Assembly (NCBI GenBank): GCA_000697455.1
Contig: JNET01033948.1
Coordinates: 1 to 11,653 of the forward strand
Length of the DNA stretch: 11,653 nucleotides
Source: Basidiobolus heterosporus B8920
Lineage: Eukaryota; Basidiobolomycota; Basidiobolomycetes; Basidiobolales; Basidiobolaceae
Direction of reading: 5' to 3'
A program made the position numbers and the translations under genes. Below, piece by piece: positions 8,163 to 11,653 of this stretch; position 1 is the first letter of the stretch, and the number at the start of each line of letters is the position of its first letter. The notes under the pieces were generated by a model. It was not told the DNA's origin. It ran no database searches and was given only the letters and a program-made list of their open reading frames with translations.

Positions 8163-9560
8163 TTAAGCAGATTTGCCAATAACCTCAACCTTGAAGCCAA
8201 TATCACGGAGTTTGGGTGCGTCAAGCATAAGACGGCCATCAAAGACGAAAGCAGGCTTGTGCATGTTATCATAAACCTTTTGCCACTCAAGAGTCTTAAA
8301 TTCATCCCATTCGGTTACAACTACCACGGCATCAGCCTTGGCGGTAGCCTCGTAAGGATCCTTACAGATAGTGACTTGCTTCTTAACCTTTGCTTCGTCA
8401 CTGACAACACCGGGTTCGGTTAAATCTAACCAGATTTGCTCTTCCTCTACCTTGGGATCGTAGATAGTGATGTTGGCGTTTTCTTGAATAAAATCTTTGA
8501 TCAAAGTAATGGCAGCAGATTCTCTGGTATCTCCGGTATCCTTTTTGAAAGCGAACCCGAGGACAGCGATCTTTTTGTGGGTGATGGTGTTGAACAAGCA
8601 TTTGATGATACGAGAAGCGAAGCGTTTCTTCTGGTATTCGTTCATGATGACGACTTGATGCCAGTATTCAGCAACCTCATCCAAATGGAACTGCTTGCTA
8701 AGGTAAACCAAGTTAAGAATGTCCTTTTGGAAGCATGAGCCACCAAATCCAACACTAGCCTTTAAGAACTTGGGACCGATACGACTATCTTTACCACAAG
8801 CATAAGCTACCTCATCAACATCAGCGCCAGTAGCTTCGCATACAGCGCTGAGAGCATTAATGCTGGAGATACGCTGGGCCAAGAGAGCATTGGCAGCTAA
8901 TTTGGTGAGCTCGGAGGACCAAAGGTTGGTAGTAATGACTCTATCTTCAGGAACCCAGTGGGTATAAACTTCAACCAAGGCCTTCTGAGCCTCAATACCT
9001 TCAGGAGTTTGAAGACAACCGATCAAGACACGGTCGGGTTTGAACAAGTCATCGATAGCGGTACCTTCAGCAAGGAACTCGGGGTTGGAGAGGATGTCGA
9101 AACGGATACCATCACGGCAATTGGCTTCTAAGATAGTACGCATACTCTGAGCGGTACGGCAGGGGACAGTGGATTTCTCGACAACAATCTTAGAGCTGGT
9201 GGCAATTTCAGCGATGCGTCTAGTGGCAGTCTCAACATAAGCCAGATCAGCGGCAAATCCAGCACCCATGCCGGTCTTCTTTGTGGGAGTATTGACAGAC
9301 ACAAAGATAAGGTCAGCTTCTTGGATCGCCTTGTCAACATCAGTAGAGAAGAAAAGGTTTCTACCACGAGCGGTGAAAACAACTTCCTCAAGGCCAGGCT
9401 CGTAAATAGGAAGTCTGTCAGAATTCCATGCTTCAATACGTGCGGGATTAACGTCTACGATAGTGACTTGAATATCAGGGCACTTGTAGGCAATAACGGC
9501 GCAAGTGGGACCACCAACGTATCCAGCACCAATACAGCAAATTTTCTTGACAGCGACCAT
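8163..9560 (-). CDS. UDP-glucose 6-dehydrogenase
   Basis: An intronless gene for 465 residues, very close to animal UGDH throughout. The enzyme oxidises UDP-glucose twice with NAD+ to UDP-glucuronate, the precursor of glucuronic-acid polymers and UDP-xylose; it acts in the cytosol. The NAD-binding GAGYVGGP is at 11-18, Glu161 in [10 protein letters not shown], Lys220 in [11 protein letters not shown], and the catalytic Cys276 with Asp280 in [10 protein letters not shown]; these positions equal the human numbering. The C-terminal UDP-binding half has [14 protein letters not shown] and FDGR. It lacks the roughly 30-residue tail of vertebrate UGDH, as expected for non-vertebrates. Start choice is supported by alignment from [11 protein letters not shown]. 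Codons favour C and G at third positions more than the neighbours, which suggests high expression. It is convergent with the coiled-coil gene. Confidence 0.98.
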   Translation of the reverse strand: MVAVKKICCIGAGYVGGPTCAVIAYKCPDIQVTIVDVNPARIEAWNSDRLPIYEPGLEEVVFTARGRNLFFSTDVDKAIQEADLIFVSVNTPTKKTGMGAGFAADLAYVETATRRIAEIATSSKIVVEKSTVPCRTAQSMRTILEANCRDGIRFDILSNPEFLAEGTAIDDLFKPDRVLIGCLQTPEGIEAQKALVEVYTHWVPEDRVITTNLWSSELTKLAANALLAQRISSINALSAVCEATGADVDEVAYACGKDSRIGPKFLKASVGFGGSCFQKDILNLVYLSKQFHLDEVAEYWHQVVIMNEYQKKRFASRIIKCLFNTITHKKIAVLGFAFKKDTGDTRESAAITLIKDFIQENANITIYDPKVEEEQIWLDLTEPGVVSDEAKVKKQVTICKDPYEATAKADAVVVVTEWDEFKTLEWQKVYDNMHKPAFVFDGRLMLDAPKLRDIGFKVEVIGKSA

Positions 9561-9623
9561 AGTTAAATGTGGGGAAAAGTTCTAATGAGAGGAACGAAGT
9601 TAAATCGTGGGCCAGGATTGTAA

Positions 9624-9669
9624 CTTTATATCAAGTGGAGGGATAATTTGAGTGGAAGGATCTAATTGG
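9624..9669 (-). promoter_or_regulatory. CCAAT plus TATA promoter of UDP-glucose 6-dehydrogenase
   Basis: Reading the minus strand, CCAAT lies at 9669-9665 and GATATAAAG at 9632-9624. They are about 33 bp apart and 64-109 bp upstream of the ATG at 9560. Spacing and order fit a standard RNA polymerase II core promoter for a well-expressed gene. Confidence 0.5.
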
Positions 9670-9965
9670 CCACTAATAAATGAACTTGATTATTGTCCAT
9701 ATACAGAGTACCCTGAGGTCTACTTTATCCTAGTTAATGGAGTCTCCCTTTTCGCCATCCCCAACTCACCCTTATCCTTACCCTATCATATTCCATTCCT
9801 GCCTCAGGGACAACGTAATCAACACGATTCCTTGCAGTGTTACGATTCCTGATAAGCAGCAGATTGAAATAACCAGTCATAGGCACCTAACAACAAAACA
9901 GCAAACACAATTTCGGGATCTGGCTCCAACATTAATATCTACCGTCATCCCATCTTTCCTCGGTA

Positions 9966-9999
9966 GAGTACATGATTGAGTGGTTGAGTACATGATTGA
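9966..9999 (+). repeat. 14-bp direct repeat, 20-bp period
   Basis: GAGTACATGATTGA occurs at 9966-9979 and again at 9986-9999, separated by six bases. It lies about 400 bp upstream of the dehydrogenase start. It could be a duplicated regulator site or chance slippage. Confidence 0.7.
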
Positions 10000-10287
10000 C
10001 TGATTAGAGCACTAATGGGTGGGATTTGGTCATCAGCAAAATCTTTATATGGATTTAGATTATGTAGTCCGGTCCAGATTTCTATTTCTAGTGTGTGCAT
10101 CACGAATTTATGAAGATTCACTCTCCGTCGGTCAGCCATTATTGAATCTATATCTATCCCAGCTAATAATACATTTCAGTATTACTAGAGCGCTTGGCAT
10201 ATCAACCCATGTATGGTCTACGCCCATGGTTAAACTGTCCTTAATTAACTTGCTAATTAGATGAAGTACCACAATATACGATGAGCC

Positions 10288-10308
10288 GCAAGGTGCAAGA
10301 TGCAAGGC
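10288..10308 (+). repeat. three tandem 7-bp GCAAG-type units
   Basis: GCAAGGT, GCAAGAT and GCAAGGC follow one another without gaps. No function is assigned. Confidence 0.65.
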
Positions 10309-11169
10309 GTAAATTATGTGTATTTTTATTCCGATTTTAATTTCGACTTTAATTCTCTTTTCTATTCTGATTTCTGTGGCATTGGGGATTGGTGGATTTC
10401 AGCTGGATGTTTAACACCAACGATCAGTGATTAGATATCTTTTGGGTAAGAACTACGTATAACTAAATGATTAGACAGATTGACCATTGGTCTTATATGC
10501 CAATTATTGGCTTATTAAGCATTCATTTTCATAGTTGAAAGTGTACCAGGATACTGTGGTAGGTGACTACAAGTATCAATCATGAAAGGTTCTAAAGAAT
10601 TATATAGTTCAAAGTAATTCATCTTTTCCTGTCATCATTTGACAAAACCTACGCTTCATCAAGGGTTCTCGGACCTTCTAATAATAGTGATCTCAGAGAG
10701 TAACAAGAACTTGAAGCTTTCATTCAATCCCTGATTGTCACAAAACTTGTTCAATTGAAATAGAAAGTTTGTATGGTGCTATGTTTATACCTAGAAAAAC
10801 AATATTAGGTAAGTAGTAAATAATACTTACTAATAGATGATCTTGTGCTGATTATTGAATTCCTTTCAAAGTGAATAATGCTAACAGTCGCTTAGGTATA
10901 TTAAGAGTTGACTTCGATATCCCACGTGATGCGCGATTTTTAACAACATATTTCGTACACCAATCCGTAAGTATAGATTTGGTGAAGTCCAGTTAGTAGA
11001 AGTAACAAAAAAAGCTGCTTAGATCTCATAGAAAGGATTACGATCTGCGTACGACTTTACAATAAACATACATGTGTGCGATAAGAACTAGGGTTTTGGA
11101 AGTATAAACACATCATAAGAAACATCCAAAAGGATCATGTGGTTTTATCAGAGCCATTTGGCGCTTCAG

Positions 11170-11468
11170 TCATTCTAAAACCTCCCCGGATACGTCATCA
11201 TCGGCAAGGATGATGTCAGTCATGCATCGAGTTGTCGTACAATCCAACAACTGAGAATGGGGCCAAAATGGAGAAAAAGCCCAGTGCAATCCTGTACTAA
11301 CCCAGTTTGGCAATAGTTGATAATTAGTTTATTATTATTATTATTTTATAGTTGATAATATGTGAACCTCAGCCTTGAGGTGCTTGGCATCTTCCTTTCC
11401 TTCTTCCTCTAACAGTTTATACGCATACTGAAGTCCTTTTGTCATATGTGACAGTATCATGAAAAGGG
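11170..11468 (-). CDS. possible last exons of a minus-strand gene entering from the right
   Basis: On the minus strand a CTAAC branch-like motif and CCCTAG acceptor end at 11469. They are followed by 101 open nucleotides encoding LFMILSHMTKGLQYAYKLL and then a Glu/Lys-rich helix-like stretch ending HLKAE, with a weak GTTCAC donor at 11367. A second block at 11170-11250 after a CTCAG acceptor reads LLDCTTRC, then DIILADDDVSGEVLE and a stop; joined, the phase fits, although that intron would be 117 bp, longer than the others. An alternative acceptor at 11292 gives a 76-bp intron but a frame that stops early. The upstream exon was not found. The peptide looks protein-like, but I do not recognise it. 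Confidence 0.3.
11313..11359 (+). repeat. TTA microsatellite flanked by 12-bp direct repeats
   Basis: ATAGTTGATAAT occurs at 11313-11324 and 11348-11359, enclosing about five TTA/ATT units. It would fall inside the proposed intron of the right-edge minus-strand gene. Confidence 0.7.
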
Positions 11469-11653
11469 CTAGGGTGATGGTTAGGCCTTAGTGGTAATTT
11501 TGCAGGTTTTGATAGCTGGATAAATTCCAAACAAGACAATCCAATCGGCACTATTCAATTCTACTTTAGTATCGATCTATGCCAAACTCGTAGTAGCACT
11601 AGGTTGGAGGCGCGGAATTGTTGATGACATAATGATTACCCACGACGCCGATA

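Larger units (their letters stand above)
9670..11169. other. long AT-rich intergenic region, no gene recognised
   Basis: About 1.5 kb without a supportable gene. Open frames here are at most 81 codons, overlap each other on both strands and show no family signature. Small features are a 14-bp direct repeat with 20-bp period (9966-9979 and 9986-9999), three tandem GCAAG-type 7-mers (10288-10308), a T-rich stretch near 10321-10374, an imperfect inverted repeat (10805-10833) and a CACGTG E-box (10923-10928). No tRNA or mobile element was seen. Confidence 0.55.

Noticed and set aside
8145-8738. Plus-strand frames of 92 and 100 residues opposite the dehydrogenase
   Set aside because: Antisense shadows of a highly conserved enzyme gene.
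9652-10264. Several frames of 64-81 residues on both strands
   Set aside because: Mutually overlapping, low complexity in part, no family signal and no splice context.
1-11653. Mobile elements, viral fossils, CRISPR arrays, tRNA or rRNA genes
   Set aside because: No transposase, reverse transcriptase or capsid motifs, terminal repeats, spaced repeat arrays or tRNA-like folds were found by reading both strands by eye; a covariance-model scan was not possible.

Overview
The window looks like about 11.7 kb of nuclear DNA from a fungus, most likely an early-diverging one (Mucoromycota or Zoopagomycota grade). This is inference from four things. Genes are compact and interrupted by short introns (55-76 bp) with GT...CTAAC/CTGAC...AG signals. 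The DNA is AT-rich. There is a UDP-glucose 6-dehydrogenase, as expected where cell walls or polysaccharides carry glucuronic acid. There is also a kinesin-13, a class missing from common yeasts. I see no mobile element, viral fossil, CRISPR array, tRNA or rRNA.

Layout from left to right. (1) 1-281, minus: the first 93 residues of a membrane protein that runs off the left edge, with a possible 63-bp leader intron. (2) 282-1673: a long divergent intergenic region with a 100-nt polypurine tract. (3) 1674-3982, plus: a three-exon kinesin-13 of 727 residues with an N-terminal SAM domain, the KIF24 architecture. (4) 4664-6847, plus: a six-exon gene for a 621-residue protein joining an Ap4A-hydrolase-like Nudix domain, two tristetraprolin-type CCCH zinc fingers and a C-terminal W2 (eIF5/eIF2B-epsilon) domain. 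(5) 7165-7809, plus: a three-exon 169-residue coiled-coil protein that resembles the Cor1 domain of the meiotic axis protein SYCP3 and uses a GC-AG intron. (6) 8163-9560, minus: intronless UDP-glucose 6-dehydrogenase, convergent with gene 5, each with an AATAAA signal at its 3' end. (7) 9561-11653: mostly non-coding, with a CCAAT/TATA promoter for the dehydrogenase and possible exons of a minus-strand gene near the right edge.

The most striking item is gene 4. Its Nudix box is intact in spacing, but the two metal-binding glutamates are replaced by Asn56 and Ile57, so it is probably a non-catalytic nucleotide- or cap-sensing module. Fused to an AU-rich-element-binding finger pair and a translation-factor-docking W2 domain, it suggests one polypeptide that reads a nucleotide or 5' end, binds mRNA and contacts eIF2/eIF3. 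I do not recognise this three-domain combination. The Nudix-zinc-finger join lies inside one uninterrupted exon and is secure; the W2 join depends on two predicted introns. The genes do not form an obvious pathway, and neighbourhood should not be read as an operon.
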